Assembly (NCBI GenBank): GCA_024867545.1
Contig: JANFNE010000004.1
Span: 1,736,001-1,800,000, forward strand
Length of the DNA stretch: 64,000 nt
Direction: 5' to 3'
DNA from: Phytopythium helicoides
Taxonomy: Eukaryota > Oomycota > Peronosporomycetes > Pythiales > Pythiaceae
The notes under the pieces were generated by a model. The model was given only the letters and a program-made list of their open reading frames with translations. It did no database searches and was not told where the DNA came from. Position numbers and translations under genes: made by a program. This document shows, in pieces, positions 1-11,573 of the stretch. The first letter of the stretch is position 1; every line of letters starts with the position of its first letter.

Positions 1-1334
1 AGCGGGATAGACGGCTGTAGATCGATCCCAAGGTGCTGGTAATGGACGCTGCCGTGGGTGTACACACATGCATTCGGGTCTCTGGCAAATGCGCTGGCGG
101 CGGGTTCGCCTCATGCAACTGTGGGACTCGACAGCTGGCATTGTTCAAAGCGAGCCAACGTGGCGGGAGAGGAGACCTTGACGTGGGTGAAGTGGTGTCC
201 GTCCGAACTAAGTGGATGGCTACAGTGCTCAACACCACAACGCCTGCGAGGTGTCGACCAGAGTGAAAAAGGTCTACCTGCCTCTTCGTCTCTGCCGTGT
301 GGAGTTGGATACGCTGGCGTTGGCTCATTCATTCCATCGGAACCGCCGGCCCTCGGATCGGGTCGATCTACAAACACATGCACATGTAGCAGCCATTCCT
401 TATCACCTCGTCGCGTTCTTCGGGCGGCCTCGAAGCAGCCACGGGCGACTCGTGAGAGCCACCGACTGAGATAGATGAGGCGTCAGTTGCCATTATCGTC
501 AACACCTATGCCACGCACTCTCGCGGCTGCCAGCACCTCATCCGCACTTGATCCACAGCTCGTGAGGATCTGCCTGCATCACCAGCAAATCATGACATCG
601 TGATGCTCGCCCCGCCGCATGCGTTTCGCCTCGCAACAACCGACTGGACCAAAGTCCGGAGCTTCCTTCTGCCTGTGGCAAGTGCGCGGTGCAGAGCGGT
701 AGCCTCGACTGCGTGGATGCGCGTTGACTTGGACAAAGTATGTGGCCGGGGCCAAAGTTGAAGCAACCCAGCCGGCAGATGCCCAGCTAAATAGTATCCA
801 TTGGCCACATTCGCAAGACCCGACGTCGCGACCACTGCGAACTTCTATCGCCTTTTTTCACATACAAACCGCGGGGCAATCGCACCGCCGACGCTCCGTC
901 GTGTTTTGGAAAAGTGAACACAAGTGGCTTCGCCGTCCCATTTTTCGCAAGGGATGGGCCACAAACACTTGCGTTCACTATGTGGACGAGCTAAAACGGC
1001 CTCGGCCAAACGCTGGGGAGAGCCGAGCGCAGCGATGTGCGATCGCTCTCGCGGCCGGAGTATCTCTGGCCTCCATACACGCGCGCGAGGCGGAGGCTCG
1101 CTCACTTGGCTCTCTTCCGCGCGCTGCCCGCTCACCAGCAAGCCATCCACTCGGCGTCCGCATCCGCATCCACAGGGCGTCGGCGTCCGCATCCACAGGT
1201 GTGGCCCAGCCAAAGATTCGCGTCCGTGATTTTTTTTATTATTTTCTTATTCCGCTCGCTGGCAGTGCGGTGGTGGGGCCTTTTTCGCTAACAGAGCGGC
1301 CACTTTGGCTTTTTTCGCGCAGTCCGCGCAGCCC
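1..1334. other. Upstream region without a supported gene
   Basis: No convincing coding signal is seen. The open frames here (for example 58-474 and 724-1773) are Arg/Ser/Cys-rich, lack recognisable domains and overlap each other on both strands. A short GC-rich reiteration around 1159-1200 repeats a CCGCATCCACAGG-like word. The last few hundred bases should hold the promoter of the START/FYVE-like gene that begins at 1335, but I could not identify a specific element. Confidence 0.5.
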
Positions 1335-3644
1335 ATGCCGGCGCCCTCCGCGGTGGACGCGCCGCCGCGCAGCGGGCCGCTGGCGTCCGGCTGCTCGACG
1401 CTCGAGATGGACGTGGACCCGGCGTTCGCGTCCTTCCCGGCCGGGGACGCTGCGGCCGCGGGGCTACACAGTGTGGACGAGTGCGTCCGCGCGGACGCGG
1501 ACGCGGACGGTCCGTGCGGGGCCATCCGGCGCTCGCTGCATGACGTGTCGTCCGCGCGCATCCGCATGTACCACCACCAGTGCGACCAGCGGCTGCAGCA
1601 CACGCTCGGGCTGCTCCGCGAGCGAGAGGAGCGCGGCCAGTGGACGCACTCGTCCAACAGCTCGTCCACGTCCCGCGGACGCGGCTCGTCCGCGGGGTCC
1701 GGTCCGCGCGGCCGCGGCCGCAGCTCCTCGTCCGCGTCCTCGTCCACGTCGTCCACGCAGTGGAAGCTGCTGAGAGAAAGCAGCGACATCCGCGTCTTCC
1801 GCGCGCGCCACGCGCCAGCAGGACGCGCCACGCCCGTCATGGCCATCGGCACCGTCCACGGCGCTCTAGTCGACGTCATGAACGGCCTGTACGCAGACTC
1901 GACGCGGGAGGCCCGCGTCCTCCACACACTGCTCAGCCGCAGGTTTGTGGACGCGCGCGTCCTGCGTGTGGACAAGCACGCCAGCGAGCCTCGGCCGTTC
2001 CAGTTCGCCGGCGTCACGTGGACGGCCGTCAAGCCGCCGGGCCTCGGGCTTTGCAAATTGAGAGACTTCCTGTGCTTCAAGAAGACGGACTGTGTGCGCG
2101 ACGACCTGGACAACGACCTCGGCTTCCTCGTCCTGCAGTCCATCGACCCGATCGACGACTTTGAGCGCGCGTCAGGACCGCTTCCGTCCCCACTGAGACC
2201 GTCGGCTGCTCGCCCGTCGTCCACACAGTCCGCTCGCTACGTGCGGGGCTACATGTCGCTCGCGGTCGTCTTCAAGCGCGTGGATGAAGATCGAGTTGCA
2301 CTATTTGCACATGGAGAGCTATCTCCAAACGGCCACGTGCCTCCTTTGCTTCGGGACTTGCTTCTTGGAGACATCCTCACTTCATTCGCCAACACCGTTC
2401 GGACTGGAGAAGCCAAGAACCTCACTGCACTGCTGCATGCCCCCACTCTCCCGCTGCTGCAGTCCCGAGCTGCTCTTGCTGCCAAGAGTGCGGCTGCCTC
2501 AGGCCATAAGCAGCGCTGTGGGGTCTGTGCTCGTGCCATGTACTTCTGGGACGGCCCTCGCCCATGCAGGAGCTGCTGGGGACTCACGTGCAGGACGTGC
2601 CGCGTCACGCGTCCGATCTTCTGCGCTCACTCTCACGACCCAGCTGGAGCCGTCGAGGCATGCATGGAGACCTTCTGCCTGCAATGTGTGTGCTCTGTCA
2701 CTCCCAACGCTGGTGCACTCGTCAATGCACGGCTGCTTGCACGGCTCGAGAAGAAAAGGAAGCGTGCGCCACCTACTCGTCCATCCAATCGGGCTGCGCT
2801 TTTGGGAGACCGCTCGCTGTCATTGACGGGCTCGTTCCCGGTGATCCCGCTGTCGGCAGATGATGAGAGCCACTCGCACATTAATGGCCACGGGGCTGCG
2901 TCTTCCATTTCGGTCACTTCATCTCGTCCCGAGTCGGACAAGCACCAGCAAATGCGCCTCAGCCTTAATCCTCGACCGACCAAGCGCCGGTATGATCGCC
3001 CATCCTATGACAAGACAAGTGCGGGCACCGTTCACTCGGCTGACTTGCTCGAGGTCTTGGAGCATAACGAGCAGTTCCAGGTCGATGGCATGGACCGAAC
3101 GCCACTGGATGCCTTCTCCACGGTTTCTTCGTCCCAGGGTGCGGCGTCGCTCGTAAGCTTCTCGTCGGCCGATCTGCTACAGGCACCGTCCACGACCTAT
3201 TCCACCTCGAGGAGTTTCCGAGCTGACTCGAGTTCAATCGGTCCGGGATCGTTCCGCCGCCTCACCAGCACTGGCAGCGCAACGCAGCAAGCATCGTTCA
3301 ACCAATACCATTTGGGCACAAACAATCCGCCGACGTCACTGCAACGTCGGAGATCAATGCGTCGCCAGCAACAGCATCAACAGCAGCAACAGGCGCTCTT
3401 GGCACTCGCAGTCGCACTTCAGCGTAAGGACTCAATGCAGCAACCACGGCAGAAGCAGCGATCCAAGCCGAAGCGACGTGTTTCCCAAGAGCAAGAAAAT
3501 GATGACGAGTACTATCAGCAGAGGCTCCGAGAGCTGCTGCGTACCGCCTGCGAGCAGCCGAAGTCTCGCCCTCGTATCGGATGTATCCAGCCAGACCACG
3601 AGTCAACCCGTGAGTCAGAGGTCTCGCCGCCGCAGGGCTTTTGA
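1335..3644 (+). CDS. START-like / FYVE-like zinc-finger protein
   Basis: A 769-residue single-exon protein. The open frame extends back to a TTG at 1305, but the first ATG is at 1335. An N-terminal Ser/Arg-rich linker is followed by a START-like lipid-binding region (about residues 145-380). Then comes a Cys-rich finger (about 390-450) with a CGVC pair, CRSC/CRTC pairs and a final CLQC, resembling a FYVE/PHD-type zinc finger. The C-terminal half is low complexity (Ser, Gln runs near 3360-3400). Oomycetes carry very large families of START-FYVE proteins of this shape, thought to bind phosphoinositides or other lipids. The substrate cannot be read from the sequence. The gene is convergent with the kinase that ends at 3790. 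Confidence 0.75.
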   Translation: MPAPSAVDAPPRSGPLASGCSTLEMDVDPAFASFPAGDAAAAGLHSVDECVRADADADGPCGAIRRSLHDVSSARIRMYHHQCDQRLQHTLGLLREREERGQWTHSSNSSSTSRGRGSSAGSGPRGRGRSSSSASSSTSSTQWKLLRESSDIRVFRARHAPAGRATPVMAIGTVHGALVDVMNGLYADSTREARVLHTLLSRRFVDARVLRVDKHASEPRPFQFAGVTWTAVKPPGLGLCKLRDFLCFKKTDCVRDDLDNDLGFLVLQSIDPIDDFERASGPLPSPLRPSAARPSSTQSARYVRGYMSLAVVFKRVDEDRVALFAHGELSPNGHVPPLLRDLLLGDILTSFANTVRTGEAKNLTALLHAPTLPLLQSRAALAAKSAAASGHKQRCGVCARAMYFWDGPRPCRSCWGLTCRTCRVTRPIFCAHSHDPAGAVEACMETFCLQCVCSVTPNAGALVNARLLARLEKKRKRAPPTRPSNRAALLGDRSLSLTGSFPVIPLSADDESHSHINGHGAASSISVTSSRPESDKHQQMRLSLNPRPTKRRYDRPSYDKTSAGTVHSADLLEVLEHNEQFQVDGMDRTPLDAFSTVSSSQGAASLVSFSSADLLQAPSTTYSTSRSFRADSSSIGPGSFRRLTSTGSATQQASFNQYHLGTNNPPTSLQRRRSMRRQQQHQQQQQALLALAVALQRKDSMQQPRQKQRSKPKRRVSQEQENDDEYYQQRLRELLRTACEQPKSRPRIGCIQPDHESTRESEVSPPQGF

Positions 3645-3789
3645 CTACTAAGCCTGTGGAGCGAGGTTTTGTTCATTTATCTCCATCGTGTCCATACGGT
3701 AACAAGTTTAATTCAGATCAGGCTTACCACGGCCATACCCACGAGCCGAAGGCGAGTGCTAGCAATTCAGATCAAATATTTGTTGGTGG

Positions 3790-5999
3790 TCACTGGCGAT
3801 GCATTGCAATTTCTGAAGTAGCATGATGCTCGCTAGTGACAGATCGATCACTGCCAGACTTGTTGAACGATGGTTTTCGCTTGAGCCAGGCGAGCGCAGC
3901 TGAGCCACCGTTGTTGGCGATCATCGTTGCAGACCCGCGTACCGGCCGCATGGGTGAAAACATAATCGGAATGGTTTTCTCGTTCGCGTCGTGAGACTCA
4001 GCGAACCGATTCAGCTCCTCCTCAGTCATGCCATGCGTCTCCCGCGCAACGTGAGCTGCCAACTCCAGATTCTCCAGTATCGGACGACTGTCATCGCTAC
4101 CTCCAGAATCATCTTTGGCATTTGCTGGAGGAGCTAGCCACTTGCTCAATGTCTCTGCGATCTCTGAGAAGGGTGGTCGCTGCTCTGGGTCAGCGTCCCA
4201 GCACTGCTTCATGAGTGGTTCAAGACCAAGTGGGGCGGATCGAGTAAAATCGGCAGGTCGCAGTCCATCGTTAGCAACTTGCAGCGGTACCTGGAAGGCG
4301 TTGAGTGTCCCGTATGGGTCTTTGCGCTCCACGAGCTCCCACAGCACGATCCCAAACGAGTACACATCTGCCTTTTCTGAGTAGTCCTCGTGACGAATGA
4401 TCTCAGGTGCAGCCCAGAACGGTGTGCCAACAAACGTGTAGGCTGAACCAGGCTTGGCGAAGCGGGCAAGACCAAAGTCTGCAACCTTGACCACGAGGTT
4501 GTCGGATAACAAACAATTCTTGGATTTGAGATCGCGCTGCAAGATGCCAGCGGCATGCACGTGGGCCATGCCACCAGCGATGTCTAAGGCAGCGGTAAGC
4601 ACCAGTTGATGAGGGAAGAAATTGTCTTCATCCCTCAAGTAGTCGTAGAGCGAGCCGTTGGTCATGTACTCCATCACGAGCACGTAGCAGTTTGGCGTAA
4701 GGCTGGCACCGATCAACGTCAGAATGTTTGGGTGCTTGAGACAATTCATGACCCAAATCTCTCGTCTGAAGTTGCGGACTGCTTCTTCTAAATGATCGAC
4801 TACTCCCTCACGAGGCATGAGCAGCTTTACAGCCACCTTGGTATCACGCCATACAGCGGCATACACTTCACTGAGAGGACCGAGTGCCAATCGCTTGACG
4901 AGCGTGACCTCCTGCAACTTGACTTCATAGACAGATACAGCAGCCTGGTCGGGAGCAACCTGAAAGTGAAGAAGAGAGCTCGCACCAACGCTGACTCGTC
5001 GAGCGGCGCGACGCTGCATGCTGGACCGGCGCTCGTTCTCAACGCGATCATCAGGTGAGAGCTCTGCGAGCTCGTGCTTGGCGCGGTAGGAGAGCGGATC
5101 GAATAATGCGGCAGACCTTTGCCGCTGTAGTTTCCGCTTTTGTTCCTCACTGAGCTTTTTGCGAGGTGAGAAGGGAGTTAGCAGCGCTGTTGTGATCCTG
5201 CGCGTCATGGAAGACGGAGATGGTGCTTCCCCAGAGTCGCCAATGAAGCTGGCGTCTGGACCAACAGACGGGTCTGCAGTTGTAAACCGCTCCTCATTGT
5301 CACTGGGAGCAGCAGCGCTCTGTTTTTGAGAATGTGATCCGCTCGCTCTCGCGATATTCGCCGCAGTGTTCGTGACAACATCTTCAAGCTGCCGCTCGAG
5401 CGACGCAGTAGGGGATTCGGAGCGGGAGTGCTTGTGTCCAGTGGTGGTGGGCGAGCTCGCTGTTTTGGTGCTTCAACTGCAGCAGGAGGAACGATGTCAG
5501 CAAGCGGCTTGACGATGCTCAGCACTGCTGGTTCTGCACGTGGTACTCGTCGAGGAAGCGCGTTGCTGGACGCCATGTCAGTGATCGACATGCGTCGTGT
5601 CTGCATGATAAAATCGGCGCCGTGCTGCCTCGAGTTCTTGTGGCCCGTGATATTTGCAGACGTGGCATCCTTCTTGATGACAGCGAGCGGGAGCGACCGC
5701 ACCTTGCCGCCGTTCTGTCCTCGCCGGCTTCTTGCTCGGCGAAGCACTCGCCACACTATTGACAGCTCGGCTGGCTCCTCCCCCTCCTCCCCCTCCTCGA
5801 TTGACGTCGCTCGAGCCGGAAGGAAGACTCGCCCGCATCGGGTGACGTAGATTGCTGTCAGGACTGCGACTACTGCGACTACTGCCAGCGAGAGCGCCAG
5901 CCACGCATCTAGCAGCACGCAGTCGTGTCGGGAGTGCTCACAGTAGCTGTTCGAGAACACCGGCAGTGTGCCCATTCCGTTCGCCAATGAAGCAGGCAA
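3790..5999 (-). CDS. Receptor-type TKL protein kinase (frame change inside)
   Basis: The C-terminal 472-codon frame (3790-5208) is a complete kinase domain. It has a glycine-loop region (about 108-120), VAVK lysine K128, a catalytic loop QRDLKSKN (HRD changed to QRD, D226 present), DFG at 244-246 and APE at 267-269. The fold is TKL-like and should be active. The same frame stays open upstream to about 5470 with Ser/Thr/acidic coding-like sequence. The N-terminal part (up to 5999) is in another frame and carries a membrane helix (LSLAVVAVVAVLTAIYV) followed by a basic juxtamembrane stretch. The two frames must join at about 5400-5480, through one or two indels or a short intron. More ectodomain coding may continue to about 6216 in yet another frame, so the 5' end is unresolved. 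Confidence 0.72.
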
Positions 6000-6216
6000 G
6001 CGGCACAGGTGCCGTCAGCTCGCTGTGAGCAGCAATAGGCGGCCCAAAATGGCGCAACACACTGTGGCGGATAGTACGCGGAGCAGTCCATCCATTGTCG
6101 TCCTGGAATAGCTTCAACGCGCGAGCCACGTTGAAGCTCATGTAGCCATCGCTTCTAACTAAGTTCGCGCACCTTGTGGTGTCCATGTCGTCCACATCAT
6201 TTGTATACCGGTACAT

Positions 6217-7005
6217 ACCGCCTTATCATCCATACAAATTCCAAGTATAACTAAAATACCGTTGTCCCCACCACCCATCGCCAGGGACCACCCATCTCCT
6301 CCGTAGCTCTTGGCGAGCAGCGCAGCATGCGGCGGCAGTTTGGAATTGGGACCCAGGGCCAAATCGACGGTATGTAGCTGCTGCTCTCGCGGCTCGTGCG
6401 CGCCTGCAGACCACCTACACGACCTTGAGGGGCTGTGGCTGTAACAGCCAGCCAGCAGCCCCAGCTACACCGGTCCCCACTGCTCTGTCGATCGCGAGAG
6501 GACGTGGAGGGCCCGACAGTCACGAGTTCCCGACCCGCGACGGCTCGAACCGCCCCATTCGGCCGCCGGAGGCGAGGCTTTTGCGTCGAGCGTGTATCAA
6601 GGATCGGATTGGGGGGAGTCGGAGGGCCGCCTTGGCGGCTCGCCGCCCCCCTGATCCGTAGGTATATGTATCGCCGCATAGTGCTCGCTGCCGGCGCCGG
6701 TTGGTGGCGTTCGCGGTCTCCAAGTTGTCGGCGGCGGTGGGCTTCTTCGAGATTGCGACGACGCTCGTGTCCAGTCGGCTTGTTGCCACTTTCAACAGCG
6801 GAGTCGGGAGGGCAACATGGATTTTTTTGTTTGTCGATGGCGAGTGAGAAGTTCATGCCCGGCCCGCTGGGCGGCCGACTGCGAGCTGCTTGGAGATTTT
6901 TCGGGGGTCCGCCGTCGTCTGGAGATGCCGCGAGCGCTGCTGGCCGGTGCCACCTGCGTTGTTGGGGAACCTGATCCACTAATCCTGCTCGTCGATCTAC
7001 AGAAA
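6217..7005. other. Intergenic region with probable ubiquitin promoter
   Basis: No supported gene. A 242-codon antisense frame (6251-6979) is Arg/Pro-rich and domainless and is treated as spurious. Because the ubiquitin fusion gene starts at 7006, its strong promoter should lie in the last few hundred bases. No TATA or defined initiator could be named with confidence. Confidence 0.4.
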
Positions 7006-7542
<537 letters not shown>

Positions 7543-7690
7543 ACTGTCTAGCCTCTCGGTTGGACGGCGGTCGTCGTCTTTGGTCGCGGTTGGTCTAGTG
7601 TCGGCTTGCTGACGCCTGATCGATGGTGCCTGGATAATACAAACCTCTGGTCCCATGGAAACACACCATTCACTTTGTTGGCTTTGTGCA

Positions 7691-9541
7691 TTATGAGATC
7701 GTGTGCCTGTGCACGGACTTTTCCATGACCTGTCGAATGCTGCTGCGTTGCGGGTTGATGACTTCCCATTCTTTGGCACTCATGAACGCTGTCATGTCCG
7801 TCTGGTTGACGTACACAATCGCTTTGGCTGGCGATTCCAAGGTGACAGGAATCCCGTTCCCACTCCCACCCAAGCCACTCCCACCAGCGTACAAGTTGTG
7901 AATCCCGCTACCCACTGCATTTCGGCCAAGCCCTTCGCATTCATCGGCGCAATCATCGGCAAACAGCGGAGGAAGAGCATACGGGTCAGAGCAGAAACTT
8001 GAGGCAGATGTCGATGACCCAAGCGCTCCACGAGTAGCCCCTCGACTGCGAGGCTTTCTGCCTTGGTTTGTCAGAGATTCAGTGGAGCGACTTGCAGGAG
8101 ACTCGAGCTCGAGAGCACTTGCGGTCGCATACTGCCGCACAATCGGAGCACACATTCGACAAACCCTCACGGCGTCGTAGCAAAGCGGGGGTCGGTACTT
8201 GGGGGCAGTCGTACGATCAGGTGGAGTGTAGTTCCAGGCTTCGTGAACGTCCATGACACATTTGAAGGAGACGCGGTGCGGCAAGTTGTAGATCAGGAAA
8301 GGGAAGGCGCAGAGGGCACACTCGAGTCGCTTGGTGGATCCGAATCGCTCAAGTACAAGTGCTCGCTCGTACGCGTCAGGTTCAGCCTCGACAAGGTTCT
8401 CTGCAGCACTAAAGCTGCCGGATTGGATTTTCTCGAGGCGGAGCTGCCGCAATTCCCTGTCTACTAGCCGTACGGCTGTCAGGTCTCGGTGCATCGCAGC
8501 GTCCACAGCTCGGACCAGCGCAGGCTCGGGATCCAGCAAGCAAGATGCAGCCGTCGTCTCGTTTGCCCGTCGTAAAGGTGCATCGAAATCGGCGTGGACT
8601 CGTGCTGGTGATGCCCCAAAGTGGCCGTTGACATGCAACGCTGCGTTCGCCCAAGGACTGCGGGGGTAGGCTGGCGAAGGAGCTACGCCCTGCTTGAGCT
8701 GTTGCTGCTTCCGCTTCTTCTTGCGAGAAGAAGAGCGTTGCTTTGATATTGGAGACGATGGAGAAGGTTGTTGATGAGAAGCGTCTGCAAAGCTCACAGC
8801 TAGACGCTTCTCAGCTCCCTCGCTGCGTTGGTCTGTAGCTGATTGTTCAAGTGTTGCTTCATCATGAACTATTCCACGATCTTCGTCTCCGTTTTCTGTT
8901 GGATTTGTACCGCTGACTGCTGTAACGGGGTCAGGTTGCTGCGTTTGCTGTTGTTGTCGTCTTCTCTGGCTAGGAAGCGTGATCGGGGATCGTGTCTGCG
9001 CGTACGCCTCCATAAGTGTGAAGCTGACACCATTGCTTGATCCTCCGAGTTGCAGTGATCGCTTCTTCTTGGCACTCGCTCCACCATCGAACGCCGTTGT
9101 CAAAGGAGACGCGGAGACTGTCAATGGTGTGGGGGAGCTGACCGACACGTCCAAAGCAAACCTCCCACCGCCTCGGTGCGTTGACTGCGAGTCCACAAAA
9201 GCAAGGATCTGCTCCAGCGTGGACGGCAAACCCGCAGTTCGGGTCTTCATCACGGCACGACACTTTTGCTGCATCTCAAACCAAACAGCGGCACCCCATG
9301 TTGAAGACGAGCTCAAACTGGCCATGGGGTGTGAGTTTGACGGTTCCAGCTCATTGCGAAGCGCTTGTGCCGTGCGTTCGAGCGCATGGGCAGATAAAAA
9401 CTCCTGCAGGAGCTGCAGCGCGAAGCCCAGCAGCCTCCGCCGCTCGTCACTCATGGCATTGACCTCGGGAGATCCATCAGACGCTGCAGCCTGCTCTTCC
9501 TTGTCATGAACAGCAGGCTCAGCTGCCACGTCAGTCGCCAT
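7691..9541 (-). CDS. LisH-motif protein with C-terminal Cys cluster
   Basis: A 616-residue single-exon protein starting at ATG 9541. Residues about 36-68 (LLGFALQLLQEFLSAHALE...) fit a LisH dimerisation helix pair. The middle is Ser/Gln-rich and disordered, with basic RKKKRK stretches that could be nuclear signals. Residues about 415-490 contain spaced cysteines (CALC, C, C, CRMC) resembling a zinc-binding module of FYVE/RING-like spacing that I cannot assign to a family. It lies tail-to-tail with ubiquitin-eS31 (148 bases apart). Its 5' end is 141 bases from the desaturase 3' end on the same strand. Function unknown; a scaffold role is only a guess from LisH. Confidence 0.75.
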   Translation of the reverse strand: MATDVAAEPAVHDKEEQAAASDGSPEVNAMSDERRRLLGFALQLLQEFLSAHALERTAQALRNELEPSNSHPMASLSSSSTWGAAVWFEMQQKCRAVMKTRTAGLPSTLEQILAFVDSQSTHRGGGRFALDVSVSSPTPLTVSASPLTTAFDGGASAKKKRSLQLGGSSNGVSFTLMEAYAQTRSPITLPSQRRRQQQQTQQPDPVTAVSGTNPTENGDEDRGIVHDEATLEQSATDQRSEGAEKRLAVSFADASHQQPSPSSPISKQRSSSRKKKRKQQQLKQGVAPSPAYPRSPWANAALHVNGHFGASPARVHADFDAPLRRANETTAASCLLDPEPALVRAVDAAMHRDLTAVRLVDRELRQLRLEKIQSGSFSAAENLVEAEPDAYERALVLERFGSTKRLECALCAFPFLIYNLPHRVSFKCVMDVHEAWNYTPPDRTTAPKYRPPLCYDAVRVCRMCAPIVRQYATASALELESPASRSTESLTNQGRKPRSRGATRGALGSSTSASSFCSDPYALPPLFADDCADECEGLGRNAVGSGIHNLYAGGSGLGGSGNGIPVTLESPAKAIVYVNQTDMTAFMSAKEWEVINPQRSSIRQVMEKSVHRHTIS

Positions 9542-9682
9542 CGCTGGCCGATGCCAATGACAGCACCAACGGAGCAGGACAAGTAAAAATACGAGGCATG
9601 ACCAGCTTAATCGTGTAGAAAATAGTTTGGCATTATCGTTTAGAGGCTACGCACGACAGCGAGTGGAGGGGCTCGCGAGGCC

Positions 9683-10636
9683 TTACATGGCCTTGGCCTT
9701 GAGCTCCGAGAAGGCTTGGGACGGATCGTCGCCGTTGGGGTCGGCGAACTTGTCGCCATGGTCACGAGCGTCCTTGATCTTGTCCCAGATGCCCGTGGCG
9801 CGCTTACGGTCCGTGATGAGACCGATGGCGGCGAAGACGTCGATGGTGAACTTGGTGGGGTTGAACTGCGAGCTGATGCCGAACTCGCTCGTGGCGTAGT
9901 CGTAGGGGAACTTGTGGTGCCAGTTGTGCCAGCCCTCGCCGATGGCGAAGATGGAGACGAACCAGTTCTCGCGCGGCGGGATGTTGTCGTAGGGCTGGTA
10001 GCCGTAGAAGTGCGCGGCCGAGTTGACGAGCCACGTGGCGTGCAGCACGAAGACGTAACGCAGGAAGCCGAGGATCATGAGCGAGTTGTACCACGTCTCG
10101 CCGGCGAAGTGCATGCCGATGAAGGTGGGCAGCGCGAAGCACATGAAGAGCTGTCCCCACGGGTTGAGCTTCTCCTGGAGCACGACGGTCCAGTCGGCCC
10201 ACAGGTCGTCGTAGTTGAGCTTGTTGCCGGCCTCGATGACCTTGGGGTGCTTGCGCACGAGCAGCCATCCCATGTGGGCGAAGAAGAAGCCGCGGCCCGA
10301 GTTGTGCGGGTCGGCCTCCGTGTCCGAGTACTTGTGGTGCACGCGGTGGTCGCGCGTCCAGTGGAAGATGGTGCCCTGGTTGGCCATCGAGTTGCAGAGC
10401 ATGAGCAGGAAGCGCACGATGCCGTGCGCCTTGTAGCTGCGGTGGGACCACAGGCGGTGGGCGCCCATGGTGATGCCGAGGCCCGAGAGGTAGTAGACCA
10501 CGAGGAAGACGGGGAACGTCTCCCACTTGGCGAAGAAGAGCCGCCGGATGCCCTCGAGCGCGCCAATGTGCACCACCGACTGGTAGTAGATCATGAACCA
10601 GTTGGCCTGCTTGGCAAAGTCCGAGAACGCCGACAT
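9683..10636 (-). CDS. Acyl-CoA delta-9-type fatty acid desaturase
   Basis: A membrane desaturase that introduces a double bond into acyl-CoA at the endoplasmic reticulum using cytochrome b5 as electron donor. All three histidine boxes are present: HRLWSH (residues 60-65), HRVHH (97-101) and HNWHH near the C-terminal third. Hydrophobic helix pairs lie before box 1 and between boxes 2 and 3, as in the stearoyl-CoA desaturase family. I chose the ATG at 10636, giving 317 residues. An in-frame ATG at 10798 would add 54 polar, low-complexity residues that the family does not need. No fused cytochrome b5 domain is present; a separate tail-anchored cytochrome b5 is encoded at 40820. Confidence 0.93.
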   Translation of the reverse strand: MSAFSDFAKQANWFMIYYQSVVHIGALEGIRRLFFAKWETFPVFLVVYYLSGLGITMGAHRLWSHRSYKAHGIVRFLLMLCNSMANQGTIFHWTRDHRVHHKYSDTEADPHNSGRGFFFAHMGWLLVRKHPKVIEAGNKLNYDDLWADWTVVLQEKLNPWGQLFMCFALPTFIGMHFAGETWYNSLMILGFLRYVFVLHATWLVNSAAHFYGYQPYDNIPPRENWFVSIFAIGEGWHNWHHKFPYDYATSEFGISSQFNPTKFTIDVFAAIGLITDRKRATGIWDKIKDARDHGDKFADPNGDDPSQAFSELKAKAM

Positions 10637-11450
10637 GGTCGCCTGGGCTTCGCTGGAGCTTGAAGAGACGTGAGGGCTGACGCGGTGAATCGCCGACTGA
10701 GCACTCGCCTTCTCCGCGTTTCTCTCCGTTTGCTCCGTCACTTGCCGCGGCTGGTCACGCGGCCGCGGGCGCCAGCTCCTCTTGGTTCCACTATGCATCG
10801 AGCCTTCGATGGCCGCGGCAGCTCGCGGTTGATGTCATCGCCACCGGAGACCATGTCACGCGGAATTCTCCAGGGTATTGACGATTGCTAACCAACGATT
10901 TTATCTTGGCGTTTGTATGCTTTCGACTGGTGACGTTGTTGGCGGAACGGCCATGATGTCAGGCGGGCGGACCAGGCCTGGAGCGTCATCACCATGATTT
11001 TGCGCCAATCGGATGACGGTAGGACACCTTATAAGCAGATTTCATTGGATGAAAATACGCAGAAACTTGCGTTTCGGAGCTGCTCGGGATGGGCGGCTGA
11101 CATCATCGCCGCGGAGGTGCCACGCCACGCGCATGGCTCACGCTGGCGGCCGCAGGCGGCTGGATACCGCTGATGCAACGCCTGGCGGCTGCTGGGGGCG
11201 TTGGTGGAGGCCAGGCGAGTGTCGTCGCGCAGCTCCGAGGCTCTGGGGTGCTCTGGGCGCCGAGGAATGCGCAATGACTGGCTGCGGCGTGCGCAACGAC
11301 TGGATGTGGGGACTTGCAGCGTTTAACGCCGCTGTTTGACGCCTTGGCGATGGGATTGCGGTGGTTGAAGCCACCGAAAGACTATGGAGCAATGGGGAGC
11401 GATGCAGTTCGTCAGGATGGAAAGAAACGCGAGGGCATGACAAGCTGCGA
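10637..11450. other. Intergenic region, desaturase upstream side
   Basis: No gene supported. Near 11005-11060 are a CCAAT-like CGCCAATCGG and a TTATAAG box followed by TTTCATTGGATG. These resemble promoter elements pointing right, but no credible coding frame follows (11013-11339 and the antisense 11138-11506 are Arg/Pro-rich without domains). Confidence 0.35.
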
Positions 11451-11526
11451 GCAAATGACAAGGACACGCGCTTGACAAGCAAATGACAAGGACACGCGCT
11501 TGACAAGCAAATGACAAGGACACGCG
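11451..11526. repeat. 28-bp tandem repeat, about 2.7 copies
   Basis: A unit beginning GCAAATGACAAGGACACGCG and ending CTTGACAA is repeated at 11451-11478, 11479-11506 and 11507-11526 (partial) with no visible mismatch. It sits 47 bases beyond the GH7 stop codon (11574), so it would lie in or just after that gene's 3' untranslated region. Confidence 0.95.
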
Positions 11527-11573
11527 CAGTCTACTGCAGCTTTACGGCGGCTACGTCTGCTTGGGAGCGCAAG

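Noticed and set aside
724..1773. 349-codon plus frame overlapping the START gene
   Set aside because: Becomes Arg/Ser-rich inside the START gene's coding part; a shifted reading of it.
6251..6979. 242-codon minus frame upstream of ubiquitin
   Set aside because: Arg/Pro/Gly-rich, no domain, and lies where the ubiquitin promoter should be.
9716..10663. 315-codon open frame opposite the desaturase
   Set aside because: Val/Glu/Ala-rich antisense shadow of a GC-rich conserved gene; no domain.
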